From Vibrio sp. STUT-A11 (lineage in GTDB: Bacteria > Pseudomonadota > Gammaproteobacteria > Enterobacterales > Vibrionaceae), in the NCBI RefSeq assembly GCF_026000435.1, contig NZ_AP026763.1, forward strand, positions 868,001 to 932,000: a DNA stretch of 64,000 nt, written 5' to 3'. Within the stretch, counting starts at the first letter, position 1. Each line of letters begins with the position of its first letter. A program made the translations under genes and the position numbers. Shown here piece after piece: positions 26,304 through 34,803 of this stretch. The notes under the pieces were generated by a model. The model was not told where the DNA came from. It did no database searches and worked only from the letters and a program-made list of their open reading frames with translations.

Positions 26304-26871
26304 TTTTTTGTCCTCTCTTTGTATCTTGAGAATCCAACATCTCTTTCAATTGATTACGAGCACGAAATAGGCGTGTCATAACGGTATTTTTGTTCAGTTC
26401 TAGTATGTCGCCGATCTCTTCTCCACTGAAACCGCCGACGACTTGCAGAAATAAAGGTTCACGATATTCGACATCTAATTTCATGATCTGTGCCTGAAGC
26501 CACTCTTGCTGGTGATGAGGGTCGTCGCTGACCTTCGCATCATTGCCATAGTCATCGATATCTACTAAATCAAATTGTTTGCGTTCGAACCGGCGTGCGT
26601 TTTCTCGTCTTAATATGGTGATAAGCCAAGATTTTGCCGCTTTTTCGTCCAGCAAGCTATCCAGAGATTTCCATGCACGAAGACAGGTTTCTTGCACCAA
26701 ATCTTCGGCAACCGCTTTATCTTTACATAGCCAGTAAGCATAGCGATATAAATCACGATGATAGCCCCTAACGAGCGATTCATATTTTCTTTGTTTGTCC
26801 ATATCAGAGTTGACCGGACTGTTGGAATTTTTCTTTCCAAACATTTTTAACATGGCTGCAAGAGCCTCCAT
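26296..26871 (-). CDS. ECF-type RNA polymerase sigma factor
   Basis: Sigma-70 family factor with region 2 (YRYAYWLCKDKAVAEDLVQETCLRAW, about residues 40-65) and region 4 (LFLQVVGGFSGEEIGDILELNKNTVMTRLFRAR), without regions 1 and 3, as in ECF factors. The start is uncertain: ATG 26871 has no ribosome site, while ATG 26853 (MLKMFGKK) follows a GGAGG by 11 bases. It overlaps the DUF3379 gene. Two fadL genes lie downstream and fadIJ are divergent, so an envelope or lipid signal is plausible. Its leader contains GACCACACAGT, which is repeated in the nearby candidate sRNA terminator. Confidence 0.9.
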   Translation of the reverse strand: MEALAAMLKMFGKKNSNSPVNSDMDKQRKYESLVRGYHRDLYRYAYWLCKDKAVAEDLVQETCLRAWKSLDSLLDEKAAKSWLITILRRENARRFERKQFDLVDIDDYGNDAKVSDDPHHQQEWLQAQIMKLDVEYREPLFLQVVGGFSGEEIGDILELNKNTVMTRLFRARNQLKEMLDSQDTKRGQKNG

Positions 26872-27200
26872 TTGTTATTTAACCAGTACTGTGTGGTCAC
26901 TTGGATAGACATACAGAGTTTAGCAGCATCAATTGTTTTGTCTCACAGTAGTCAGGTCCAGGTTTTATTATTACGACTCAGATAGAAAACCAGTAGCCAT
27001 GCATTTATTTGGAAGATTGAAAAAATAGATCGCTTGATAAGCGCTAAATCAATATAAAATTGATCTATTTCAAAAACTCGATCAGGGAAGCGGTTATAGT
27101 TACTCCTGTCATCTCGTTGGTCCTTGTGACTAACATGTTGAGCAAGATGACACTTCCTTTTGAAGGCTGACTTTACTTTCTCCTAATCAGGAAACTGATT

Positions 27201-27233
27201 ATGTTCAATTGGCGTAAGTTAATTGTTTTATAG
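27201..27233 (+). CDS. Possible 10-aa peptide in the candidate sRNA
   Basis: ATG 27201 to TAG encodes MFNWRKLIVL. AGGAAA lies 6 bases before the ATG, an excellent ribosome-site spacing, and is inside the loop and stem of the AATCAG-GAAA-CTGATT hairpin. A second mini-ORF (27135-27170, MLSKMTLPFEG) has no ribosome site. Translation is speculative. Confidence 0.25.
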   Translation: MFNWRKLIVL

Positions 27234-27241
27234 ATATTCCG

Positions 27242-27270
27242 ACCACACAGTTCTGTGTGGTTTTTTTTTA
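27242..27270 (+). terminator. Strong terminator upstream of fadI
   Basis: ACCACACAG-TT-CTGTGTGGT perfect stem followed by nine T. No annotated gene on the + strand lies before it within 5 kb, so it must end a small transcript. The remaining 340 bases to fadI are AT-rich and hold the fadI promoter. Confidence 0.93.
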
Positions 27271-27545
27271 CCTAAATTTCGCTTTTCTAACCCAGTTCTT
27301 ATTCAACTATCTTCATTGTTCATAGTCGGTTAATCGCGCCGTGAGCATAATGTATTTCATATCAATCAAAGCCAAAAGCTAGTATTTATCTAAGTATCCG
27401 GTTTGTGAACAATCTTTATTACACTTAGCGAAAAGTTTACTTAACTCCAAATATTTGGGTATAGCCATTGTAACGTTTTAAAATCGCTGTGAGTGGTGGT
27501 TTAGAGTAATTGATCTACTAGCTTCACGTTTATCTAAATGCACCT

Positions 27546-27592
27546 TTGATAAATTTAACAAGTTGATTACAATGCATCAGGTCAGACCTCTT
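27546..27592 (+). promoter_or_regulatory. fadI promoter with FadR operator
   Basis: TTGATA (27546-27551), a 16-base spacer and TACAAT (27568-27573) make a plausible sigma-70 promoter. ATCAGGTCAGACCTCTT at 27576-27592 keeps the GGTC-N-GACC core of the FadR consensus and would cover the start site, as expected for repression of a beta-oxidation operon. Confidence 0.7.
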
Positions 27593-27610
27593 GTTAATTA
27601 AGGAGAAACA

Positions 27611-28918
27611 ATGGGCAAGCAGGAAGTAAAGACGCGTCATGGTGAACGCGTTGCTATTGTCGCGGGGCTTCGAACTCCCTTTGCTCGTCAAAGCACGGAA
27701 TTTAGCCAAGTGCCAGCAGTCGATTTAGGGAAAATGGTAGTAAGTGAAATGCTTGCTCGAACCGATCTTGATCCGAATTTAATACAACAAGTGGTATTTG
27801 GACAAGTTGTGCAAATGCCAGAAGCCCCCAATATTGCGCGTGAAATCGTCTTGGGGACAGGAATGAATGCCCATACCGATGCTTACAGTGTGACGCGCGC
27901 ATGTGCCACGAGTTTTCAGGCCGCCGTTAATATAGCGGAAAGCATTATGGCTGGCACAATTGATATCGGTATTGCTGGTGGCGCTGATTCCTCATCAGTA
28001 TTACCGATTGGTGTTTCTAAAAAACTTGCGGCTAACCTGCTCACTCTTAGTAAGACTAAAACGCTCGGCCAAAAGCTCAATGTGCTTAGAAACCTTAGTT
28101 TCAAAGATTTAATGCCAGTTCCTCCTGCGGTTGCTGAGTACTCTACTGGTCTGTCTATGGGACAAACCGCCGAGCAGATGGCGAAAACTCACGGTATTTC
28201 TCGTGCAGAACAAGATGCCCTTGCACATCGCTCTCATACTCTGGCGTCGCAAGCGTGGAAAGAGGGCAAGATTCAAGGTGAAGTCATGACCGCTTTCCCT
28301 GAACCTTACAAAAAGTGGATTTCAGAAGACAATAACGTTCGTCATGACTCAACGTTAGAAGGATACGCAAAACTTCGCCCGGCATTTGATCGTCAATATG
28401 GCAGCGTAACCGCAGCAAATAGTACACCTCTAACTGATGGCGGTGCGGCTGTGATGCTCATGCGCGAAGGTAAAGCGAAAGAGCTTGGTATGGAAATCCT
28501 CGGCTACATTCGTGGTTACGCCTTTTCTGCTATTGGCGTAGAAACCGATATGTTAATGGGCCCTTCTTACGCGACGGCGAAGGTATTGGAAAATACTGGG
28601 CTGGAATTGTCGGATCTGACTCTGATTGATATGCATGAGGCCTTTGCGGCTCAGGCGCTGGCCAACGTGAAGATGTTCGCTTCTGATAAGTTTGCTCAAG
28701 AAAACCTAGGCCGTTCGAAAGCCATTGGTGAAATCGACATGGATAAATTTAACGTACTTGGTGGTTCGATTGCTTATGGTCACCCATTTGCAGCGACTGG
28801 CGCGCGTATGATGACGCAAACACTGCGCGAGCTAAAACGTCGAGGTGGTGGTACTGCATTGAACACCGCGTGTGCGGCGGGTGGTCTTGGTGCGGCAATG
28901 ATTCTGGAGGTTGAGTAA
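27611..28918 (+). CDS. fadI: 3-ketoacyl-CoA thiolase FadI
   Basis: Thiolase of beta-oxidation, beta subunit of the FadIJ complex. The acyl-accepting C98 is in TRACATSF; the catalytic DMHEAFAAQAL, GGSIAYGHPFAATGAR and NTACAAGGLGAA motifs are near the C-terminus. At 435 aa it matches FadI rather than the shorter FadA. GGAG precedes the ATG and a FadR-type operator lies at the promoter. The stop overlaps fadJ as TAATG. Confidence 0.96.
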   Translation: MGKQEVKTRHGERVAIVAGLRTPFARQSTEFSQVPAVDLGKMVVSEMLARTDLDPNLIQQVVFGQVVQMPEAPNIAREIVLGTGMNAHTDAYSVTRACATSFQAAVNIAESIMAGTIDIGIAGGADSSSVLPIGVSKKLAANLLTLSKTKTLGQKLNVLRNLSFKDLMPVPPAVAEYSTGLSMGQTAEQMAKTHGISRAEQDALAHRSHTLASQAWKEGKIQGEVMTAFPEPYKKWISEDNNVRHDSTLEGYAKLRPAFDRQYGSVTAANSTPLTDGGAAVMLMREGKAKELGMEILGYIRGYAFSAIGVETDMLMGPSYATAKVLENTGLELSDLTLIDMHEAFAAQALANVKMFASDKFAQENLGRSKAIGEIDMDKFNVLGGSIAYGHPFAATGARMMTQTLRELKRRGGGTALNTACAAGGLGAAMILEVE

Positions 28919-31029
28919 TGAGCGAACAGAAAGCATTTAGTCTGAAGATTGACGATCAGAACATCGCGTGGTTGGCAATTGATGTGCCTAATGAAAAGAT
29001 GAACACGCTGCAGGCGGCTTTTGCTGATGAAATGAAAGAAATTTTTGCTCAGCTAAAAGACACAAGTGGCATTAAAGGGATGATTATACACTCCCTGAAG
29101 CCAGACAACTTTGTGGCTGGTGCCGACGTTCGTATGTTGGAGGCTTGTACCACAGCGAATGAAGCAGAAGCGTTGGCAAAACAAGGCCAAGAGTTATTCC
29201 AACAGCTGTCTGAACTGCCTTATCCGGTTGTAGCAGCCATTCATGGCCCTTGTCTTGGGGGAGGTTTAGAACTGGCTCTGGCGTGTGACTACCGCGTTTG
29301 TACGGAATCTGATATCACACGTTTAGGTCTGCCAGAAGTACAACTAGGCTTGCTTCCAGGCTCTGGTGGTACACAACGACTTCCTCGACTAATTGGTCTT
29401 TTACCTTCACTGGATTTAATCCTGACGGGTAAACAGCTTCGCGCTAAAAAAGCGGAAAAGCTTGGAGTAGTAGATGCCTGTGTACCAGAGACTATTCTGC
29501 TTGATGTCGCTAAGCAATTTATCGACAAAGGCAAAAGCAAAGGTAAGAAAAAGCAGTCGACCAAAGAAAAGCTGATGTCGGGCAGCGGGTTAGGGCGCAA
29601 GTTTGTGTTTGAGCAAGCCGCGAAGAAAACCAACGAAAAAACCCGAGGCAATTATCCTGCGACAGTGGCTATTTTGGAAGTGATCCGGCATGGTTTGGAG
29701 AAAGGGTTCGTTAAAGGCCAAGAGCTAGAAGCGAAGCGCTTCGGCGAACTGGTTATGAGCTCGGAATCGAAAGCGCTGCGTTCCATCTTCTTTGCCACCA
29801 CAGAGATGAAGAAAGAACACGGCACGGATGCTAAGCCGGCAACGGTGAAAAAAGTCGGCGTACTTGGTGGCGGTCTAATGGGCGCTGGTATCAGTCATGT
29901 CTCCGTTGCGAAAGCCAAAGTGCCAGTTCGTATTAAAGATGTGAGTAGTGACGGTGTCTTAAATGCGCTGAATTACAACTACAAGTTGTTCGAAAAGCAA
30001 CGTAAGCGTCGCATTCTCTCTAAAGCGGATCTCCAAGCAAAAATGATGCAGCTTTCGGGTGGCGTAGACTTCACCAGCTTTAACCAGATTGATGTGGTCA
30101 TTGAGGCGGTGTTTGAAGACCTTGATTTGAAACAGCAGATGGTTGCGGATATCGAAGAAAACGCGAAACCAGAAACTATCTTTGCGACCAATACGTCTTC
30201 GCTACCAATCCACAAAATTGCGGAAAAAGCAGAGCGCCCAGAAAACATCGTTGGTTTGCACTATTTCAGCCCGGTAGAGAAAATGCCGCTGGTGGAGGTT
30301 ATCCCACATGAAACCACATCAGACGAAACTATTTCTACGGTTGTTGCGTTAGCCAAGAAACAGGGTAAAACGCCAATCGTAGTCAAGGACAAAGCTGGCT
30401 TCTACGTAAATCGCATTCTTGCACCTTACATGAACGAAGCTGCGCATATCTTGCTGGCAAACGAGCCGATAGAAAAGATAGATAACGCGTTACTGGATTT
30501 TGGCTTCCCGGTTGGGCCAATCACACTGCTTGATGAAGTAGGCGTGGATATTGGCGCTAAAATCATGCCGATTCTGGTCAATGAATTGGGCGAGCGATTC
30601 AAAGGTCCGGATGTATTCGATACTTTGCTCAACGACGGCCGTAAAGGTCGTAAGAGTGGCAAGGGTTTTTACACCTACAAAGGCAAGAAGAAAGAAGTCG
30701 ATAAGTCTGTCTATAAGCTATTGAAACTTGAACCAGAGTCTAAGCTCAGTGACAATGATATTGCCCTACGTTGTGTATTACCAATGCTAAATGAAGCCGT
30801 GCGCTGTTTAGATGACGGTATCATTCGCTCGCCGCGTGATGGTGATATCGGCGCGATTTTCGGTATCGGGTTCCCGCCGTTCTTAGGCGGACCTTTCCGC
30901 TATATGGATCAGTATGGCTTGAAAGAGTTGGTTGATAAAATGAACGAATTTGCATCGAAATACGGTGATCGTTATGCACCATGTGACGGTTTACTAACCC
31001 GAGCGGGTGAAGAGCGCACGTTTTATTAG
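28918..31029 (+). CDS. fadJ: Multifunctional fatty acid oxidation protein FadJ
   Basis: Alpha subunit of the FadIJ complex with enoyl-CoA hydratase and 3-hydroxyacyl-CoA dehydrogenase activities. The N-terminal crotonase domain carries FVAGADVRML and HGPCLGGGLELALACDYR; the NAD-binding domain starts at GVLGGGLMGAGI near residue 315, followed by NTSSLP and HYFSPVEKMPLVE. A basic Lys-rich segment (about residues 202-216) joins the domains. 703 aa is normal for FadJ. Confidence 0.96.
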   Translation: MSEQKAFSLKIDDQNIAWLAIDVPNEKMNTLQAAFADEMKEIFAQLKDTSGIKGMIIHSLKPDNFVAGADVRMLEACTTANEAEALAKQGQELFQQLSELPYPVVAAIHGPCLGGGLELALACDYRVCTESDITRLGLPEVQLGLLPGSGGTQRLPRLIGLLPSLDLILTGKQLRAKKAEKLGVVDACVPETILLDVAKQFIDKGKSKGKKKQSTKEKLMSGSGLGRKFVFEQAAKKTNEKTRGNYPATVAILEVIRHGLEKGFVKGQELEAKRFGELVMSSESKALRSIFFATTEMKKEHGTDAKPATVKKVGVLGGGLMGAGISHVSVAKAKVPVRIKDVSSDGVLNALNYNYKLFEKQRKRRILSKADLQAKMMQLSGGVDFTSFNQIDVVIEAVFEDLDLKQQMVADIEENAKPETIFATNTSSLPIHKIAEKAERPENIVGLHYFSPVEKMPLVEVIPHETTSDETISTVVALAKKQGKTPIVVKDKAGFYVNRILAPYMNEAAHILLANEPIEKIDNALLDFGFPVGPITLLDEVGVDIGAKIMPILVNELGERFKGPDVFDTLLNDGRKGRKSGKGFYTYKGKKKEVDKSVYKLLKLEPESKLSDNDIALRCVLPMLNEAVRCLDDGIIRSPRDGDIGAIFGIGFPPFLGGPFRYMDQYGLKELVDKMNEFASKYGDRYAPCDGLLTRAGEERTFY

Positions 31030-31056
31030 TACTAAGCGCTGAACAACGTTAAAAAC

Positions 31057-31086
31057 AAAAAAGGCTTGCACCTCGCAAGCCTTTTT
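31057..31086. terminator. Bidirectional terminator between fadJ and the M16 protease
   Basis: AAAAAGGCTTGC-ACCTC-GCAAGCCTTTTT stem with A and T tracts, between two convergent genes. Confidence 0.92.
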
Positions 31087-31117
31087 AATGGGTAAAAGAG
31101 ATTAGTTCTTCTTGTCC

Positions 31118-33895
31118 TTACCCCAATCCACAATCTTTTGGTCTTAGTTGAAACTCTTCAATAGAGCCTACTTCTTGCCCTAGGTGGATACGAGGTTCGT
31201 CAGCGTGAGCCTGACCTTGCGAATGCATCACCAATCGATTGGCTGTTCTCGGTTTTAACTCATTGACTACGAAACGAATCATATCTGCGCGAGTCAGTTT
31301 TTTCAGTTCCGCCAGCACTTTTTCCCGCTGGTTGAACTCGGTGTCCTTGTTACCTATTGCGACCCAAAGGCGTTGAGCGCGACCGCGCAATGTGGTGTCC
31401 GGTGTTGCTATCTGATTCCACAAGCCACGTTTACTGGTGTGCCACTGATAATCATTGAGCTCTAAAAGCACCATGTAAAACGCGTTTAAGAATTCATCAA
31501 TAGAAGTGACGAGCTCAGCAGGCGCGGCGTTTGGCGACTGGACATAAAGAACGATACCCGGGTGGCGGTTAAGTGGCATGTTTCCCGTGCCGACCATATA
31601 GCCTAATTGTTGTTTAGTGCGTATTTCGTGAAAGAATGTCGCTGACATCAAATGGTTTGCCAGAGAGTAAAGCGCAATACTGCATGGCTCAATATCCTCA
31701 CATTGATGATAAATGACGACCGCGGAATCCTGTTGGTTACAGTGCACTTCACGTTGAAAGCTGCCGTTTTGACCTAGCATCACAAGTGGTCTTAGTGCTT
31801 CTTCATAACGCTGCTCTTTGACCCGTAGAGCGTCTTTCAATGTGGTAGCCATGTCGTGAGCCTGCTGACGTTGCCAGTCACCATAGACGAACATTTCTAT
31901 ATGCAGTTCGGCGAGAATGGATTCTACGAACACGGATAATTCGTCGACTTCAATCTGCTCCAGTGCTTCCGCAAGCGTTGCAAACGGTGGATTGTTTGGC
32001 TGTAACAAACCGGTTAACGAGTTGAACAGTTGTGAAATAGGGCGGTCTTGCGCAGAGTTTCGCCAGTTTCTGAGCAATTGCTGTTTGATGGTGTCAAATC
32101 GAGTTTGGCTGAACTCGCGAGCGGCGAAGCGGCGCAAAATCATCTCTAACAACTGGGGAAGTTTTTGGCTAAAGCCGGATAAAGTCAGCGTTACGCCACC
32201 TTGGTGGGCATACATGTTGTAACCCATTCCCGCGATTTCTGCCTGATAAGTTTCTTGCGCTAACGAGTCAAGAAACATCTCAACACAGAGGCGGGTCTTG
32301 ACGATGTTTTTTGGTGAAGCGACGGCATGAGAACTGTCTATTGCCACGTATAGTACGCCCTTAGGTACCCGGAATTCATCGTCTTGTAAATGCCAAAGAC
32401 GGAAACCTTCTAAGTCCTCAATTAACTCCGGCAGAGAATGACCATTTTCCAGCGGCATAGGATCAAGGTTGTAGCAGATATACGGATTCTTTTCGGGCAG
32501 TACAAATTGCCAACGCGGGTCTATTTGATGGAAGAAGCGTTTTTGCTCGTTGGTAAATGGCGTCACTGAGTACGGAGTGAAATACCACTCTGCGGTACGA
32601 TCATAGTCTAACCCTTTGGCAATCAGCGTCACTCTTACATTGTCGATGCTCAAGTAATTCAACAAATCGCGTTGCAGTGCTTCGTCGTAGCCTGCCATTT
32701 TGTAGTCGCCGTAGATGGTATCGTCCGGTTGATAGTGCTGCATATTGACGACAAGGTGACTGACAAAATCCAGCGGCCTTGACGGTTCCTGAAAACGAAA
32801 TGCAGATTCGAGCACTGCCTGTTTTTCAAGGTAGCGCCACTCATCCATCCCTTCTTGTCGGATCAAAGATAAATACTGAAAGACCGCTTGAACGACATCA
32901 TCAACGTGATCCAGTCCAGTCGGTGTAAGGGTACAACTTACGGTGAAGTCGCGATAATTACTGCCGCTTGCACCGCCACCAGCAGAAAGCGAAGTGATCC
33001 ATCCCTTAGTCTTGAGCTGAACCATTAGGCTACCTTCCCCTTCATAACCCAGTAGATGGGCAAAATAGGAGAGGGGTTTTGTGCCGTAATACTCGTCCAT
33101 TCCCGGCATGGGAAAAGTCAAAATTAACTTGCGGAACTCTTTGATAGGCTCTATCTGAACAAAGATTCCGGTGCTGTTCTCCGTCCCAATTGGCACATCG
33201 ATAGACTTGCCCTTTAATTGATGATTCGGGATATCCGCAAACATGCGCTCTACCCACGCTTGCTGCTCATCAAGGGATTGGGGGCCAAACAGCGTTAGCG
33301 TCATCAAATCAGCAGAGTATTGAGAATGATGGAACTCGACGATTTCGTCACGAATCGACTTGCCGTCTCTGTCGCCGAGTGTCTCAAGATTACCAACAGA
33401 AAATTTTGAAAATGGGTGTTCGGGATTGATGACTTCTTTATTGACCTGATAAAGACGACGAGAGTCATCATTCAGTTTTAGCTTGTATTCTGAATCGACG
33501 GCCTGACGCTCTTTGTCCAATGCTTCCTCGTTAAACAATGGTGCGGCAAAGAATTGACTAAAGCGATCGAGTGCGGTTTCAAAAGCATTTGGGGTGACAT
33601 CGAAAAAGAAACAGGTGTGCTCTGTTCCTGTCCAGGCGTTATTTGTGCCCCCATGTTGACTAATATAGCTTTGAAATTCGCCTACTTTAGGGTATTTTTC
33701 CGTACCCAAAAAAAGCATGTGCTCTAAATAGTGCGCTAAACCTTGGCGATCATCGGGATCGTCAAAGTGTCCAACGTTCACTGCTAGAGCGGCAGCAGAC
33801 TGTTGAGCTGTATCGGAATGAATCACCAACACGCGTAAATCATTACTTAGCGTAATGTAACGGTATTGATTTGAATCGTTAGGACTTAGGTGCAC
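31118..33895 (-). CDS. Insulysin/pitrilysin-type M16 zinc protease
   Basis: Large zinc peptidase of family M16A. The inverted zinc motif HYLEH is at residues 55-59, with a downstream Glu in the conserved EYKLKLNDD region. The four tandem M16 half-domains are consistent with 925 aa, including the RTKQLGYMVGTG segment of the C-terminal half. There is no clear signal peptide, so it is probably cytoplasmic, unlike E. coli pitrilysin. It is monocistronic, converging on fadJ. Its physiological substrates cannot be read from the sequence. Confidence 0.93.
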   Translation of the reverse strand: MHLSPNDSNQYRYITLSNDLRVLVIHSDTAQQSAAALAVNVGHFDDPDDRQGLAHYLEHMLFLGTEKYPKVGEFQSYISQHGGTNNAWTGTEHTCFFFDVTPNAFETALDRFSQFFAAPLFNEEALDKERQAVDSEYKLKLNDDSRRLYQVNKEVINPEHPFSKFSVGNLETLGDRDGKSIRDEIVEFHHSQYSADLMTLTLFGPQSLDEQQAWVERMFADIPNHQLKGKSIDVPIGTENSTGIFVQIEPIKEFRKLILTFPMPGMDEYYGTKPLSYFAHLLGYEGEGSLMVQLKTKGWITSLSAGGGASGSNYRDFTVSCTLTPTGLDHVDDVVQAVFQYLSLIRQEGMDEWRYLEKQAVLESAFRFQEPSRPLDFVSHLVVNMQHYQPDDTIYGDYKMAGYDEALQRDLLNYLSIDNVRVTLIAKGLDYDRTAEWYFTPYSVTPFTNEQKRFFHQIDPRWQFVLPEKNPYICYNLDPMPLENGHSLPELIEDLEGFRLWHLQDDEFRVPKGVLYVAIDSSHAVASPKNIVKTRLCVEMFLDSLAQETYQAEIAGMGYNMYAHQGGVTLTLSGFSQKLPQLLEMILRRFAAREFSQTRFDTIKQQLLRNWRNSAQDRPISQLFNSLTGLLQPNNPPFATLAEALEQIEVDELSVFVESILAELHIEMFVYGDWQRQQAHDMATTLKDALRVKEQRYEEALRPLVMLGQNGSFQREVHCNQQDSAVVIYHQCEDIEPCSIALYSLANHLMSATFFHEIRTKQQLGYMVGTGNMPLNRHPGIVLYVQSPNAAPAELVTSIDEFLNAFYMVLLELNDYQWHTSKRGLWNQIATPDTTLRGRAQRLWVAIGNKDTEFNQREKVLAELKKLTRADMIRFVVNELKPRTANRLVMHSQGQAHADEPRIHLGQEVGSIEEFQLRPKDCGLG

Positions 33896-33929
33896 GATGC
33901 GTCTCCAGATTTCGCATTACAGTAATTAT

Positions 33930-34108
33930 GAACCCTGAGAGGGGCAGCGCAAATGTTGCGCTTCGACAAATACTGCTCCCTGCGTTTTTGTTATTCGTAA
34001 GACTACTGCATAGGCCCATCGCTTTTGCGTATGGGTAGGGCTGTTTGAAGGAATGCACTGAGTTCATGGCATAGCCAAAGTGGTGATGAACTGAGTATAT
34101 TCTTTTTT
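33930..34108. repeat. Structured intergenic element, possibly dispersed
   Basis: The 375-base gap between the protease gene and sixA holds several hairpins: AGCGCAAATGTTGCGCT (33947-33963), CCCAT...ATGGG (34014-34036) and ACTGAGTTCAT...ATGAACTGAGT (34057-34095) followed by TTCTTTTTT. Such stacked hairpins suggest a small RNA or a dispersed repeat. The other 160 bases before sixA are AT-rich and presumably hold its promoter. Confidence 0.35.
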
Positions 34109-34270
34109 AATAGATTGTTAAGAAAGTCGCTATCTTTGGCAAGCTAATTGGTATAATGAACAGACAATTATATCAGTATTTATGTTTCGACATTATTAAA
34201 ATTAGCCCCGAATATCTTATAAAGATAGCAGTCAACCTTTTGGTAGCGTTAGCTATCCATAGGAAATAAC

Positions 34271-34735
34271 ATGAAAATATTCATTATGCGTCATGGCGAA
34301 GCCGAACACTTTGCGGATTCTGACGCAACTAGACAACTGACCCAAAGAGGCAGAGATGAGTCAGAGGCTGTCGCCCGAGCGTGCAAAGAGCAAGGTTGTG
34401 CTCAATTCGACAAAGTACTTGTGAGCCCGTACATTCGAGCCCAGCAAACCTGGCAAGAAGTCAGCGAACACTTTTCGGCAAAAAGTATTGAAACGTTAGA
34501 AGATATCACACCATACGGACAATCTGAATGCGTGTACGATTATGCCAACGCGCTCATCGAAGTTGAAAAACTAGAGTCGCTGCTGTTTGTTTCCCATTTA
34601 CCATTAGTCGGATATTTAACCGCAGAATTTGTGCGAGACATGGCACCACCCATGTTCCCGACATCCGGCTTGGTTTGTGTCGAATACGATCCAGAAAACC
34701 AGCAGGGTGAAGTGTTGTGGCATATCACGCCATAA
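34271..34735 (+). CDS. sixA: Phosphohistidine phosphatase SixA
   Basis: Small histidine-phosphatase superfamily enzyme that removes phosphate from phosphohistidine in phosphotransfer proteins. The catalytic motif is at the very N-terminus: MRHGEAE with nucleophile H8. The second conserved histidine is in FVSHLPLVG. 154 aa is the usual SixA length. AGGAAA precedes the ATG. It is alone between its own promoter region and a strong terminator. Confidence 0.95.
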   Translation: MKIFIMRHGEAEHFADSDATRQLTQRGRDESEAVARACKEQGCAQFDKVLVSPYIRAQQTWQEVSEHFSAKSIETLEDITPYGQSECVYDYANALIEVEKLESLLFVSHLPLVGYLTAEFVRDMAPPMFPTSGLVCVEYDPENQQGEVLWHITP

Positions 34736-34756
34736 GCATTAAACCAGATTTAAGCA

Positions 34757-34786
34757 AAAGGCAGGAACCTATTTCCTGCCTTTGTT
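34757..34786. terminator. Bidirectional terminator between sixA and smrB
   Basis: AAAGGCAGGAA-CCTAT-TTCCTGCCTTT is a perfect 11-bp stem with A and T flanks between convergent genes. Confidence 0.93.
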
Positions 34787-34803
34787 GTTCTAGAACGAAC
34801 CTT

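Larger units (their letters stand above)
27100..27270 (+). ncRNA. Candidate small RNA between the ECF sigma gene and fadI
   Basis: A strong + strand terminator ends a stretch with no normal gene, while the gene to the left is transcribed away from it, so a short independent transcript must end here. A TATAGT box at 27095-27100 could be its -10; I see no good -35. The stretch contains further stems (CTTCC/GAAGG near 27153-27166, AATCAG-GAAA-CTGATT at 27185-27200). Two tiny ORFs lie within it. I cannot match it to a named RNA. The 5' end is a guess. Confidence 0.6.

Noticed and set aside
33879..34067. Minus-strand 62-aa frame overlapping the start of the M16 protease gene
   Set aside because: It runs through the hairpins of the intergenic element and overlaps the protease start; no ribosome site and no recognisable protein.
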